Below, in pieces: positions 1 through 8,777 of a stretch of 64,000 nt of DNA. The position numbers and the translations under genes were made by a program. The notes under the pieces are model-generated. The model worked only from the letters and a program-made list of their open reading frames with translations. It made no database searches and was not told where the DNA came from. Within the stretch, counting starts at the first letter, position 1; each line of letters opens with the position of its first letter. The stretch comes from Candidatus Heimdallarchaeota archaeon (GTDB lineage Archaea; Asgardarchaeota; Heimdallarchaeia; JABLTI01), in assembly GCA_018238155.1 (NCBI GenBank), contig JABCTZ010000046.1, positions 62,001 through 126,000 of the forward strand, read 5' to 3'.

Positions 1-615
1 AAAAATGTATCACTAAACCGAATCCACAATTTAAATTTAAAAATTTTTGTTAATAATTTTAGCGCACAAGAAATAATCATTGGTACATATATTGCAGAAA
101 TTATTGCTAATCAAAATGAAGCAATAGAATATGCAGAGTTCTTGAAAGATTTCAATGCAATTATTATCGCTTATTCAATTATTCAAACTATAGAGCAAAA
201 AAAATGGCCGAAAATAATGAAATGTAAATGCATGACAGAAATACATAACGAAGCTTTTATTGAATCAATAAATTCGATTCTAAATCTATTTCAAGAAGGG
301 AATATTAAAAAACTAAGTGCCATTTTTGATCCAAAATTAGGAATCAATTTTTCTAACAGGTTATTGAATAAGATGGTAAAAGCAAACGTTGCAACCATTT
401 TATCAAACGTAACAATAATACCACTGGAAACTTTAAGTGCTGTTTATAATGATGATAACAATCGTATAATACCGATTATTTATGAGCTTATTAATAATCG
501 TGAAATAAATGCCCAAGTTTCTTTTATTAACAACAAAACTTTCCTCTCTCTTCCTGAAGAAAGCGATTTTGTTTCTTTTAATAAAGTGCAGCCAATCAAA
601 AGAAAAGAAAAATAA
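1..615 (+). CDS. 3' part of a helical, PCI/winged-helix-like protein (partial)
   Basis: The frame is open from the first base of the window, so this is the C-terminal ~204 residues of a longer protein whose start lies outside. No start codon inside the window is needed. The sequence is mostly alpha-helical. The last ~80 residues (from LFQEGNIKKL to NNKTFLSLPE) read as a helix-turn-helix followed by a short beta wing, like the winged helix at the end of PCI-type proteins, but this is a weak resemblance by eye. It ends in a basic tail (PIKRKEK). The next gene lies on the other strand and the two converge over ~30 bp. I do not recognise the family and propose no function. Confidence 0.7.
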   Translation, partial: KNVSLNRIHNLNLKIFVNNFSAQEIIIGTYIAEIIANQNEAIEYAEFLKDFNAIIIAYSIIQTIEQKKWPKIMKCKCMTEIHNEAFIESINSILNLFQEGNIKKLSAIFDPKLGINFSNRLLNKMVKANVATILSNVTIIPLETLSAVYNDDNNRIIPIIYELINNREINAQVSFINNKTFLSLPEESDFVSFNKVQPIKRKEK

Positions 616-647
616 TCACCAAAAATTTTTCTCCTTAATTTTAAGGT

Positions 648-884
648 CTAAATTATTTTTAAAATACTTTGTTGTTTTTTGACTCTCAATGAAGCTGCAA
701 CCATAGCTAATTGTGTAATTATCATTGATGCATGTTGAATGACCAAATCAGATTGCTGATCTGATTCAGATATTAAATCATTGATTGCATTTTGCAAATT
801 TCCTTCCATTTCGTCAATTTGTTTTATCTGTTCTATTTCAGAATAATCATTGACTTTATTTGTTTTATTTATCACAATGTTCAC
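648..884 (-). CDS. Small helical hypothetical protein
   Basis: A 78-codon frame starting GTG, with a second GTG three codons on (875). The second start has a well-placed GAGGTG Shine-Dalgarno motif six bases before it, so the real product is probably 75 residues. The protein is acidic in its N-terminal half and has a continuous amphipathic helix (about 28-68) ending in a short basic stretch (RVKKQQS). No transmembrane segment or metal-binding motif is visible. It is divergent from the leuC-type gene and shares a ~200 bp upstream region carrying repeated ACATAT motifs, so it could regulate or be co-regulated with that gene. This is inference only. Confidence 0.55.
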   Translation of the reverse strand: MNIVINKTNKVNDYSEIEQIKQIDEMEGNLQNAINDLISESDQQSDLVIQHASMIITQLAMVAASLRVKKQQSILKII

Positions 885-930
885 CTCTTATACTCTCAAT
901 TGTTTTTAGGCAATGAAAGAGTCTAAACTA

Positions 931-984
931 CATATATCTACATACATATTACATATGTCCACATATTTAAAGGATTGTTTATAA
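931..984. promoter_or_regulatory. Divergent promoter region with repeated ACATAT motifs
   Basis: Between the small minus-strand gene and leuC, ACATA/CATAT hexamers recur at about ten-base spacing (931-966), including the palindrome ACATATGT (951-958). Two TATA-like boxes for the plus-strand gene follow: ATATTTAAAG (963-972) and TTTATAA (979-985). Either would give a leader of ~75-90 nt before the TTG start. The regular spacing suggests a protein-binding array; the binding factor is unknown. Confidence 0.35.
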
Positions 985-1081
985 CCAAAAATTGAGAGAG
1001 AAAAAAGAAAAGCTTGCAATAAACTTATCAACAAATTGTAAGCAAATAAGCATTTGAGAAAAGAATGTTGGATGTGTCATC

Positions 1082-2344
1082 TTGGGACAAACCGTATTTC
1101 AAAAAATCATTTCCAATGTAACAGGAATAGAAAAACCGGAAGAAGGCTCTATTGTATTTGTAGAACCACACAGGATTTTAACACACGACAATTCTGCCGC
1201 AATTGCAAAGAATTTCAAAGCAATTGGAGCAAAAAAAGTTTGGAATCCTGATAAAATTTTCATTGCTTTAGATCATGCAGTGCCACCACCTGATGAGAAG
1301 AAAGCTCTTAATCATAAAATTATTAGAGAATTTGTTAATGAACAAGGAATCAAACATTTTTATGATTGCGGAGTAGGAATTTGTCATCAAGTGTTGCCAC
1401 AAGAAGGACATGTAATACCAGGGGTAGTTATTTTTGGTTCTGATTCTCATACAACATCACATGGAGCTTTGGGAGCTGCTGGAATACCTATCGGAAGGAC
1501 AGAGGCAGCAAGTATTTGGGCTATTGGTAAAACATGGCTTCGAATACCTGAATCAATAAAAATTAACTTGGATGGTAAATTATCTAAAGATGTTTTTGCA
1601 AAAGATGTTATTTTATCGATTATTGGAAAAATGTATTCCGATGGAGCTAGCTATAAATCTGTTGAATTTCATGGAGAAGGATCTCAAGCATTTTCTATCA
1701 GTGAAAGATTAACGATAAGCAACATGGTAGCAGAAATGGATGGAAAAGCAGGCATTTTTCCAGCGGATAAAGTAACGGATGCTTACCTCAAAGGCAGAGT
1801 AAATGAACCATATAAGAAAATTCAACCAGATGCTGATGCAACATATTATCAAGAAGAAACCTTTGAATTAAGTGAAATCGTTCCTGTTGTTTCCAAACCT
1901 CACAACGTTGACAATGTTTCGCCAATATCAGAAATACCTGAAATAGAAATTGATGTTGGACTTTTAGGAACATGCACAAATGGAAGAATTGATGATCTCA
2001 CTGCTGCAGCAAAAGTTCTCAAAGGTAAGAAAATCAAATATGGAGTACGATTACTAGTTTATCCCGCATCTCAAGCTGTTTTACTTGAAGGAATGAGTAC
2101 CGGAGTTATTCAAACTCTTGTTGAAGCAGGAGGAGAATTAGCAGTTCCCGGTTGTGGTCCTTGTTTAGGTGCTTACGGTGGATGTTTAGCACCTGGAGAA
2201 ACAGCAATATCTTCGGCCAATCGCAACTTCAAAGGACGAATGGGATGTAAGGATGAGACGGGCATCTATTTAGGCAGTCCAGCAACTGTTGCAGCCTCAG
2301 TAATTGCCGGCAAGATAGTTGCACCCCCTAAGGAGGTTTTCTAA
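1082..2344 (+). CDS. leuC: 3-isopropylmalate/homoaconitate dehydratase family, large subunit
   Basis: Large subunit of an archaeal-type heterodimeric hydro-lyase of the aconitase family; 420 residues is normal for the archaeal form. The three Cys ligands of the [4Fe-4S] cluster are present: C298 in GTCTNGR and C358/C361 in GCGPC. Active-site motifs FGSDSHTTSHGALGA (~119-133) and the C-terminal NRNFKGRMG with GSPATVAASV are intact. The start is TTG, giving the family N-terminus MGQT; no in-frame ATG or GTG exists after the upstream stop at 1055. Its stop overlaps the leuD start (TAATG), so the two are translationally coupled. Members act on 3-isopropylmalate, homoaconitate or methylmalate. No leuA or leuB is nearby, so the substrate is open. 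Confidence 0.9.
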   Translation: MGQTVFQKIISNVTGIEKPEEGSIVFVEPHRILTHDNSAAIAKNFKAIGAKKVWNPDKIFIALDHAVPPPDEKKALNHKIIREFVNEQGIKHFYDCGVGICHQVLPQEGHVIPGVVIFGSDSHTTSHGALGAAGIPIGRTEAASIWAIGKTWLRIPESIKINLDGKLSKDVFAKDVILSIIGKMYSDGASYKSVEFHGEGSQAFSISERLTISNMVAEMDGKAGIFPADKVTDAYLKGRVNEPYKKIQPDADATYYQEETFELSEIVPVVSKPHNVDNVSPISEIPEIEIDVGLLGTCTNGRIDDLTAAAKVLKGKKIKYGVRLLVYPASQAVLLEGMSTGVIQTLVEAGGELAVPGCGPCLGAYGGCLAPGETAISSANRNFKGRMGCKDETGIYLGSPATVAASVIAGKIVAPPKEVF

Positions 2345-2859
2345 TGAAATTTAAAGGAAGATTGTGGATATTTACAGATAAGAATCTAAATACTGATCAG
2401 ATATTTCCAGGCAAGTATACATATGATCCTCTTACTCTCGAGCAAATGGCAGAGCATGCATTAGAAGATTATTTGCCTAATTTTGCAAAAGAGGTGAAAA
2501 AAGGCGATATTATTATTGGTGGGCAGAATTTCGGTTCTGGTTCCTCTCGAGAACAAGCCGTGAAGTGTTTAAAAGCGGCTGGAATTTCAGCTATTATTGG
2601 AATTTCTTTTGCAAGAATTTATTATCGTAATGCTATCAATGTTGCCTTCCCACTAGTCCAATGCCCAGAAGCGGTTAACTATATCTTTGAAAATCAAGAG
2701 ACTCTTAAAAATGAGGAGCTTACAGTAGATTTAACCAATGGAAAAGTAGCTATTGCCGATAAGTCTTTTTCATTTCCTCCTTTAGACGGAGAAGCACTCA
2801 ATATATTCACTACGGGTGGTTTAATTGAATATACTAAAAAGAAGTTAAGTGAAAAATAA
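2344..2859 (+). CDS. leuD: 3-isopropylmalate/homoaconitate dehydratase family, small subunit
   Basis: Swivelling-domain partner of the preceding large subunit; 171 residues is typical for archaea. Family motifs are NTDQIFPGKY (~18-27), GGQNFGSGSSREQA (~59-72) and IIGISFARIYYRNAIN. A near-perfect AAGGAGG Shine-Dalgarno lies just before the ATG (2330-2336), and the ATG overlaps the leuC stop codon by one base. The substrate-recognition loop after PGKY reads TYDP. It matches neither the YLRT type I associate with homoaconitase nor the usual isopropylmalate type, so the substrate cannot be read off the sequence. The gene is followed by ~200 bp with no further gene on this strand, so the operon is probably just leuCD. 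Confidence 0.9.
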   Translation: MKFKGRLWIFTDKNLNTDQIFPGKYTYDPLTLEQMAEHALEDYLPNFAKEVKKGDIIIGGQNFGSGSSREQAVKCLKAAGISAIIGISFARIYYRNAINVAFPLVQCPEAVNYIFENQETLKNEELTVDLTNGKVAIADKSFSFPPLDGEALNIFTTGGLIEYTKKKLSEK

Positions 2860-3068
2860 TCCACTTAATTTTCTATCTTTTATTATTATCGCTCTTTTTA
2901 TACGGAAACGTTTACTAGATAATAAGGATACTTTTCTAAGAGATTTTACAGATTATCGAACATCATATATATATTCTATTAATCATATAGAATGGATGGA
3001 TATGAATTTATTGCAATTTAATTGCTAACTATTGAATCTTAGAATTGGAAAGAATGGTTTGATGATTG

Positions 3069-3431
3069 ATGGCTAAAATTATGATTGTTGAAGATATGAT
3101 TGTTATTCAGAAGATGCTTAATGAAATTTTAAGTATAAAAGGTCATCAAGTAATTTTTATTGCGGGAACAGGACAACAAGCGATTGATTATTTTATCAAT
3201 CCAAACAATGAATGTCCAGAGATAGTTATTATGGATCATAGAATGCCCGGTAAAGATGGATTAACTTCTTTCAAAGAAGTTTTAGCAATAAATGAAACGG
3301 TCAAGATAATCTTTGTTAGTGCAGATGAAAGTGTACGTGAGGAAGCTCTAGCCAGTGGAGCTTCTGGATATTTAATCAAACCAATAACAATTAAATCGAT
3401 GTTAAATATAATTGATGATTTAGTAACTTAA
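3069..3431 (+). CDS. Stand-alone response-regulator receiver domain (CheY-like)
   Basis: A single receiver domain of 120 residues with no output domain. The acidic pocket is E8/D9, the phospho-acceptor D56 (IVIMDHRMPGKDG), the switch Ser84 (VSADES) and the conserved Lys104 (LIKP). The ATG at 3069 is chosen over the adjoining in-frame TTG because MAKIMIVED matches family N-termini. A TATATATAT box at 2966-2974 could drive it, giving a start of transcription near 3000. It converges with the folliculin-like gene, 9 bp apart. No histidine kinase is in the window. It may shuttle phosphate to a partner encoded elsewhere, but nothing here names that partner. Confidence 0.9.
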   Translation: MAKIMIVEDMIVIQKMLNEILSIKGHQVIFIAGTGQQAIDYFINPNNECPEIVIMDHRMPGKDGLTSFKEVLAINETVKIIFVSADESVREEALASGASGYLIKPITIKSMLNIIDDLVT

Positions 3432-3440
3432 TCTTACTTA

Positions 3441-4703
3441 CTAAAATAACACTTCTAATGTAAGATTATTTTCTGAAAAATATCTCAATACTCGAGATAA
3501 TAATTTTGGATTCACATCTTCTATAATGCTGATGATAAGTGAAATCTCACCTTCTGAGGAATTATCTAGAAATTGTTGAACTAATTCTTTGTCAGGTAAA
3601 CTCAATAGAAACAAATCAGAGAGCTGATTGACTCTTTCAATCAAGTGATTTATTTGATCACTAATTAGTTGTATCGCTTTGGAATTTTTTAACCCTAAAA
3701 TAGACTTGGATAATTTTGAGCAGAACTGATTTATTACTCCACCAAAAATTTTCCCTCGAGTAAAATCTATTACAATTTTACTGCTAATTGACAGGTGTTG
3801 AAGAGAGGACATCATATCTTCTGTACAATAATCAAGAACATGATTTGAAGCAGGATATTTTTCCATATCTATTAACTCATAAAAAGTTTCATCCAATATA
3901 CCCAGTACATGGATTATTGTATCTTCAGCAGATTTTGAAAATAATGCTTCTGCATCAGTAATTGGTACAGACCATGGATCACTATAGGTTTCTTTGTGTG
4001 GGAGGAATTCTCTCAGAGTTGCTATAGTTATCATAATTTCTTCTTTTGAACCTACAACTAAAATTCGTTCATTTTTTAGTAGTGCGTGTATAATTCTATC
4101 CATGCAAGTAGGAATTTTTCTAAATAAAAAGTCAAAGTCTGCTTCGTGTTCTATCACATGGGGAACTTCTTCATTACAGGATGAACTAGATACCAAATCA
4201 TTTTCAATTCTTTGCTTAATTAATGCTGTTGATTCAGTTGGATCTCTTGTAGAACTATCCAAAACTTCCATTCGGAGAAGTTTAGACAGACGATGTTTTA
4301 TTTGATCAGGTAGCTGATCCTTTGGATCTCCTTGTGTTAACAGGTCATTTGCAATTTCCTTTACAGATGTAGAGATATTCGGAATGGATTTAAAGAGTGA
4401 CATTTGCTCTGATCGATCAACTAAAGTCACTATCCCTAAAGTCCTTTTTCCACCTCTAGCAGTTTCATCATCTACAAAAAAGAAGGTTGAATAAGCAACA
4501 TAGCCTTCATCTACAAATGGAATAACAGATTCAACAAAATCTTCGTGAATAATACCTGTTTCTGTTGTAAGAGATAATGTACTTAGATGAGATTTCATTG
4601 ATACCTTTTCAGCAAACCTAGTATCCAATCCTTCTGAATATAAGCAACCAGGACCAAATTTATCATCAAATCTAATTAAACAGACGCCACGTTTATTCGA
4701 CAG
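3441..4703 (-). CDS. Folliculin/SMCR8-like longin-DENN protein
   Basis: From the TTG at 4628 this encodes 395 residues, with R58 in the motif TFFFVDDETARGGKR. Eukaryotic folliculin has TFFIKDSLARGFQR at the same place, and this is the region of the Rag-GTPase arginine finger in FLCN/SMCR8. Similarity continues into DR..(x)..S.P and a helix (~68-100). A cDENN-like block follows (~189-285; ILVVGSKEEI..LREFLP, then IIHVLGI). The frame is open upstream to 4724 and reads RGVCLIRFDDKFGP, then CLYSEGL. This resembles the folliculin N-terminus (ALCHF.ELHGP...TE), so translation probably begins upstream at the CTG at 4703 (420 residues). A GTGGGG stretch precedes it by 8 bases and a TTTAAAAA box lies at ~4750. 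The role in GTPase control is inferred from the family and untested in archaea. Confidence 0.6.
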   Translation of the reverse strand: MSNKRGVCLIRFDDKFGPGCLYSEGLDTRFAEKVSMKSHLSTLSLTTETGIIHEDFVESVIPFVDEGYVAYSTFFFVDDETARGGKRTLGIVTLVDRSEQMSLFKSIPNISTSVKEIANDLLTQGDPKDQLPDQIKHRLSKLLRMEVLDSSTRDPTESTALIKQRIENDLVSSSSCNEEVPHVIEHEADFDFLFRKIPTCMDRIIHALLKNERILVVGSKEEIMITIATLREFLPHKETYSDPWSVPITDAEALFSKSAEDTIIHVLGILDETFYELIDMEKYPASNHVLDYCTEDMMSSLQHLSISSKIVIDFTRGKIFGGVINQFCSKLSKSILGLKNSKAIQLISDQINHLIERVNQLSDLFLLSLPDKELVQQFLDNSSEGEISLIISIIEDVNPKLLSRVLRYFSENNLTLEVLF

Positions 4704-4724
4704 GTTTTGTACCCCACTGAATTA

Positions 4725-5095
4725 ATTTCCTAACTATTTTTATTCGTTTTTTAAATTAAAAAACTTTTAGAAATGAGCAAAAGAAGCAACTTTCATTATC
4801 AAGAAAATAAATTAGCGATTTATTTGAATTCTGAAGACAAAGAGTGTATTATTAACTGGTTATGTGAAAAAGCTTTTCCTATAGAAAAGTCATGGTTATT
4901 AGTAAAGGAAAAAAAGATGACCTTTATTTATTATTGAAATAGTTACGAACAAAAGACTCGCCAAATTCATCTGGTTAGATGTAATTCTTGAAACTTCAAG
5001 AAAATTAGTTAATCAGTCCAATTTTAGAACAGAATTTAAATTTTTTAGAAAGAAAAATAAAAGAGAAATAAAAGCAAATTATTTGCTTCTATTTA
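4725..5095. other. Intergenic region with a possible 54-codon ORF
   Basis: The first ~50 bp hold the AT-rich promoter of the folliculin-like gene. On the plus strand, 4773-4937 is an ATG-started 54-codon frame (MSKRSNFHYQENKL...) with no Shine-Dalgarno. A second plus frame continues the open reading from ~4940 to ~5095 without a start codon. Together these could be a decayed small gene broken by a frameshift, but no family is recognisable. Nothing else is visible. Confidence 0.25.
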
Positions 5096-7561
5096 TTATG
5101 TTTCTGGTAAACCGTCATCCACAACAGCATGAATACTGGTGTGCAATGTGAGCAATATAGTTCCAATCTCGGGACCAATTAATCCATGAGATACGGGTAG
5201 AATTCCAGTGTAAGTTACTAAGACGCCCTTAATACTACCAATTGCTACTTTGAAAGGAGTCATCAGCACCTTGAATGCTGCGACAGGAGTTCCAGGATTA
5301 GCATCTGCGAGTGCAATACCAGAATCGATTTCAGTTTCTGCTGCATTTAATTCAGCATTTGCATTAACTTCATCATCTTGAGAGATATAATATATTGATG
5401 CAAATGTACCATTTACTGCTTTCGTAATGTAATCCATTTCCAAAGCGAATTCTACGGGTTGGAAAGCACTACTAATTGTTTCTGACAGTGCTAGAGCAGC
5501 ATTACTCATGATCGAATAACCCGAGCTATTAGCTTTATCTCCAATTAAAGTTAGTACTGCAGAAGCTTCCGCACCTGCAACAATACCTGCGGTACTATTT
5601 GAAATCGAATAACTCATATTTGCAAATACTTGATCATATTCCATTGTTGGTGAATAGATGTCTTTTGTTGAATTTGTTCCTTCATCATGGAATACATCTA
5701 AAGCTAAAATGATATTTCCAATTGTGCCTCCAATATAACCTTCTTCAGCTATAATTGGTGTGAGCAATGAGAGAGTATCATTTACGAAATCAAAGAATCC
5801 TAAAGCAGACTCAGATTCTTCAACTTCTGCTCTTCTTGTAGAAGTAAATATTGATTTTACAATATCCAATTCTGCAGATGCATTTGTAAGATACGTTTGA
5901 CTTTTGACGAATTGATAACCCAACATCAATCGTACATTTCCTACTAGCATATTGAACATCGCACGAAGTATGTTAGGTGTTGTATCAATTAAATCTAGTA
6001 AGAGCGGGATAAGAACACGATATTCATCTGTTACGTTCATCACCATATCCAAACTATCTGCTACTTGATTCAGTACTTGGGCAATTTGAGCATTTCCTTC
6101 GACATCTCGCATTTCTTCAGGATCAATAGTATTGAGAATTGCATCAGCTGTCACGATATGAGCGAAAACATCATCGAAATACTCATCTAATAAATAATCA
6201 ATATCATTGATTATTCCTTCTACTTGAACTTCTGCTGTAGTTAAATCAGCTTCACTTGGTTTCGCTCCACCAGACATATTGAACATTCCTTGGAATGTAT
6301 CAAAAACTTCCATAAATTCATTATATTGGAAATAAAAACCATCGACTTCTACATCAGAATTATTTGAATTATCAAAGAAGCCATGTCCTAATGGACCAAG
6401 AGCTTGTAAAAGTTCAAATCCGGCAAATATCGTTGCGTTGAAAATGTCAACCACAAATCCATATTGCATTGAAGCAGCTTTCAATAGACGCAAAAATTGT
6501 AAGCGATTTAATCCACGGTAGTTATCATGAGCAATATTGAACCAATAACCTGCGCGATCCAATTGTGCTAATATTGCTTCTGTATCAAGTCCTTCAATAG
6601 AAGAAGAATTACCTTGTACAAATGGCATTGCTATTTCTGCGATATTTGCAGCACCAGCTGCTAGTGAACCACCGATTTGTAATCCACTTGATGTACACAA
6701 GAGTAGCCACGGTATTACTACAAGATTAAGTATAATAGCTATTGCTTGAAATGGTAATAAACACCAGGTCATAAAATTCTTTGCTTTTTTAGTGAGTAAA
6801 TTGGAAAGTAACCAAGAACTTGCAATTACTACTGAAAGCATCATTCCAAACATTATCAATAAATCAAATACCCAAACAAAAGTTGCGTAAACGGCATATT
6901 GCTCGTACATATCAACAAATGTTTGATCTATTGGAATAAAGCTAAATCCAAAAACATCTTCTAACCCCATAGAAATTAATCCTAGTGCATTTAGGAAAAT
7001 CAAGTATGGAGAAAAGAACAAAGTAGGATTTTGTCCTCCTGCGTAAAAGACAATTAATGGTATAAAGAATTGTAAACCAAAAATCAACATTCCACCAAGA
7101 ATACCTTTACCAACCTTTCTAACAAATAAGCCGGGTAAAGTACAACAAATCAATAACAGAACGATTTCAACATAAGCCAACCCAGGATGACTTGATGTAC
7201 CAATAAAGTTGAATATTAACATTACAACGGCTGAAACACCGATTGCAATAAGAACACCAATCCAAAACCATGGACGTTCTTCTTTTGGAGGTCCTCTGCC
7301 TGGAGGTCCATCAACTTGATAATCTTGGTAATAACTGTCACCATAATATTCTTCTTGAGGTGCTTTTACTTCTTGTTGACCTATTTGATATGGATCTTGT
7401 GATTGATAATTATCAGATTGATACGGTTCACTTCCGTATGGGTCTGGTTGTTTCTCTGGAGGAATTTCACTGCCCCAAGAATATTCTTCTTGCTTCTTTG
7501 GGGGGTCTTCATCATCTTCCTCATTATTAAGGATATCAATGTAATAATCTTCTTCTGACAT
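5096..7561 (-). CDS. Large multi-pass membrane protein with acidic Pro/Tyr/Gln-rich N-tail
   Basis: The 821 residues fall into three parts. Residues 1-95 are low-complexity, acidic and rich in Pro, Tyr, Gln and Ser (repeats like DPYGSEPYQSDNYQSQ), likely disordered and cytosolic. Residues ~97-290 contain five or six hydrophobic helices (97-120, 125-145, 152-176, 182-200, 222-255, 263-290). Residues ~290-821 are a long soluble region, helix-rich with several N-x-S/T sites, probably outside the cell. No catalytic or transport motif is recognisable. The start ATG has AT-rich TATA-like boxes just upstream (7575-7600) and no strong Shine-Dalgarno, so the mRNA may be nearly leaderless. It is monocistronic. 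Function unknown. Confidence 0.8.
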   Translation of the reverse strand: MSEEDYYIDILNNEEDDEDPPKKQEEYSWGSEIPPEKQPDPYGSEPYQSDNYQSQDPYQIGQQEVKAPQEEYYGDSYYQDYQVDGPPGRGPPKEERPWFWIGVLIAIGVSAVVMLIFNFIGTSSHPGLAYVEIVLLLICCTLPGLFVRKVGKGILGGMLIFGLQFFIPLIVFYAGGQNPTLFFSPYLIFLNALGLISMGLEDVFGFSFIPIDQTFVDMYEQYAVYATFVWVFDLLIMFGMMLSVVIASSWLLSNLLTKKAKNFMTWCLLPFQAIAIILNLVVIPWLLLCTSSGLQIGGSLAAGAANIAEIAMPFVQGNSSSIEGLDTEAILAQLDRAGYWFNIAHDNYRGLNRLQFLRLLKAASMQYGFVVDIFNATIFAGFELLQALGPLGHGFFDNSNNSDVEVDGFYFQYNEFMEVFDTFQGMFNMSGGAKPSEADLTTAEVQVEGIINDIDYLLDEYFDDVFAHIVTADAILNTIDPEEMRDVEGNAQIAQVLNQVADSLDMVMNVTDEYRVLIPLLLDLIDTTPNILRAMFNMLVGNVRLMLGYQFVKSQTYLTNASAELDIVKSIFTSTRRAEVEESESALGFFDFVNDTLSLLTPIIAEEGYIGGTIGNIILALDVFHDEGTNSTKDIYSPTMEYDQVFANMSYSISNSTAGIVAGAEASAVLTLIGDKANSSGYSIMSNAALALSETISSAFQPVEFALEMDYITKAVNGTFASIYYISQDDEVNANAELNAAETEIDSGIALADANPGTPVAAFKVLMTPFKVAIGSIKGVLVTYTGILPVSHGLIGPEIGTILLTLHTSIHAVVDDGLPET

Positions 7562-7841
7562 AGAGGCGCCAACCTTTTATAAAATCTATATTATTTTAAC
7601 TTATTCTGTGATAAAAACGTTTCAATTATGGCAAACTGAAACGAAGCTAACTAAATATAATAGAATACCTTCTTATTCAAAAAGCATTCTAATTGAGCAA
7701 CAAAATTATTTTCCATTCCAAAATAAATATGAATATTGACTTTATTTTACGAAAATAATAATATTGAATACTTTCACAAACCTAAAGGATTATAAAATAA
7801 TATTTCAAATCAAATAGTAGGAATGCAAAGGAAGACTGTAA

Positions 7842-8759
7842 ATGTCAGACAGAATAGCATATGATAATACTTCTCGGAATAAATATATGAAAGGCATGAT
7901 AATTCAACCTTTGTCATTCAAAATTGGAGCAAATATAACAAAAGCAATTTTACTCGAATCTATTTGTACACCTAAACCAGGTTTAGTAGACAGAAACAAT
8001 TCTGGTGCGCATAAAGATATGAATATTAGCACTTTCATGGTAAGCTCTGCTACAATATCACATTTTATGGTTCTTGCAGCTCAGATAGCTATTGATCATC
8101 GAGGTGAACTAAATGATCTTTTACCAAAATTACGCTCTATTGGTTTATCTGCAGAAGAAGAGATGTTTTTATCAACAAAGAACATCAATACCCAAAAAGG
8201 GTTGATTTTTTGTGGAGTACTAATTGCTGCTGCAGCAGGGTACCTTGCAACGCGTGAAACGGGTTCATTAAAGATTAATAGAATTCTTTCTGTTGTCCAA
8301 GAAATTACAAAAGGCATTGTTGAACGAGAGTTAATACGTATGCCAAAAGATGAGAAAAAAATCACTTCTGGTGAGTGGATTTTTCTTGACGTTGGAATTA
8401 CAGGCATTAGAGGAGAAGCAGAAAAAGGTTTTCCAAATGCTGAGGCAGCATTTCAAATAATAAAGAAAGCACTTGAATCTGGAGTAGAGATTGAACGAGG
8501 GATGATCATGGCACTCCTCTTTTTAATGACTCGAGTAGATGATACAAATATTTTATCTCGGCATGGATCCGAAGTTCTTACTTGGGTTCGACAAGAAGCA
8601 AATAATTTGGTACTTAGTGAAGATGCTTATTCTGATGAGTGGCTCGAGAGAGTTAGAGATTTAGATACTAAATTTATCAATCAAAATATCAGTCCTGGTG
8701 GTTGTGCTGATCTTTTAGCAGTCGCTTTAATGTTATATTACTTGACAGATGTTCAGTAA
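7842..8759 (+). CDS. citG: Triphosphoribosyl-dephospho-CoA synthase
   Basis: CitG makes the 2'-(5''-triphosphoribosyl)-3'-dephospho-CoA precursor of the prosthetic group carried by the citrate lyase acyl carrier protein (CitD). The family pattern is clear: CTPKPGLVDRNNSGAHKDM (~42-60), NTQKGLIF (~115-122), GIRGEAEKGFP (~187-197), DDTNILSRHG (~236-245) and SPGGCADLLAVALM (~285-298). The 305 residues are within the usual range. An AAGGAAG Shine-Dalgarno precedes the ATG. It converges on citC, with only a short A/T hairpin between them. No citD, citE or citF gene is in the window. MdcB, the malonate decarboxylase counterpart, is the alternative, but the neighbouring citrate lyase ligase favours CitG. 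Confidence 0.85.
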   Translation: MSDRIAYDNTSRNKYMKGMIIQPLSFKIGANITKAILLESICTPKPGLVDRNNSGAHKDMNISTFMVSSATISHFMVLAAQIAIDHRGELNDLLPKLRSIGLSAEEEMFLSTKNINTQKGLIFCGVLIAAAAGYLATRETGSLKINRILSVVQEITKGIVERELIRMPKDEKKITSGEWIFLDVGITGIRGEAEKGFPNAEAAFQIIKKALESGVEIERGMIMALLFLMTRVDDTNILSRHGSEVLTWVRQEANNLVLSEDAYSDEWLERVRDLDTKFINQNISPGGCADLLAVALMLYYLTDVQ

Positions 8760-8777
8760 AAAAAAAGGTTTTTTTTT
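8757..8777. terminator. Bidirectional A/T hairpin terminator
   Basis: A run of A residues, GG, then a run of T residues lies between the convergent citG and citC stop codons. It can form an A-T hairpin on either strand and leaves a U-tract on each transcript. Confidence 0.5.

Noticed and set aside
1054..1251. 65-codon frame overlapping the leuC start (Cys-rich)
   Set aside because: It lies inside leuC in another frame; the Cys pattern is accidental.
1082..2859. Mitochondrial-type aconitase
   Set aside because: The separate large and small subunits with the MGQT N-terminus and a 171-residue swivelling subunit identify the LeuC/LeuD class, not the single-chain aconitase.
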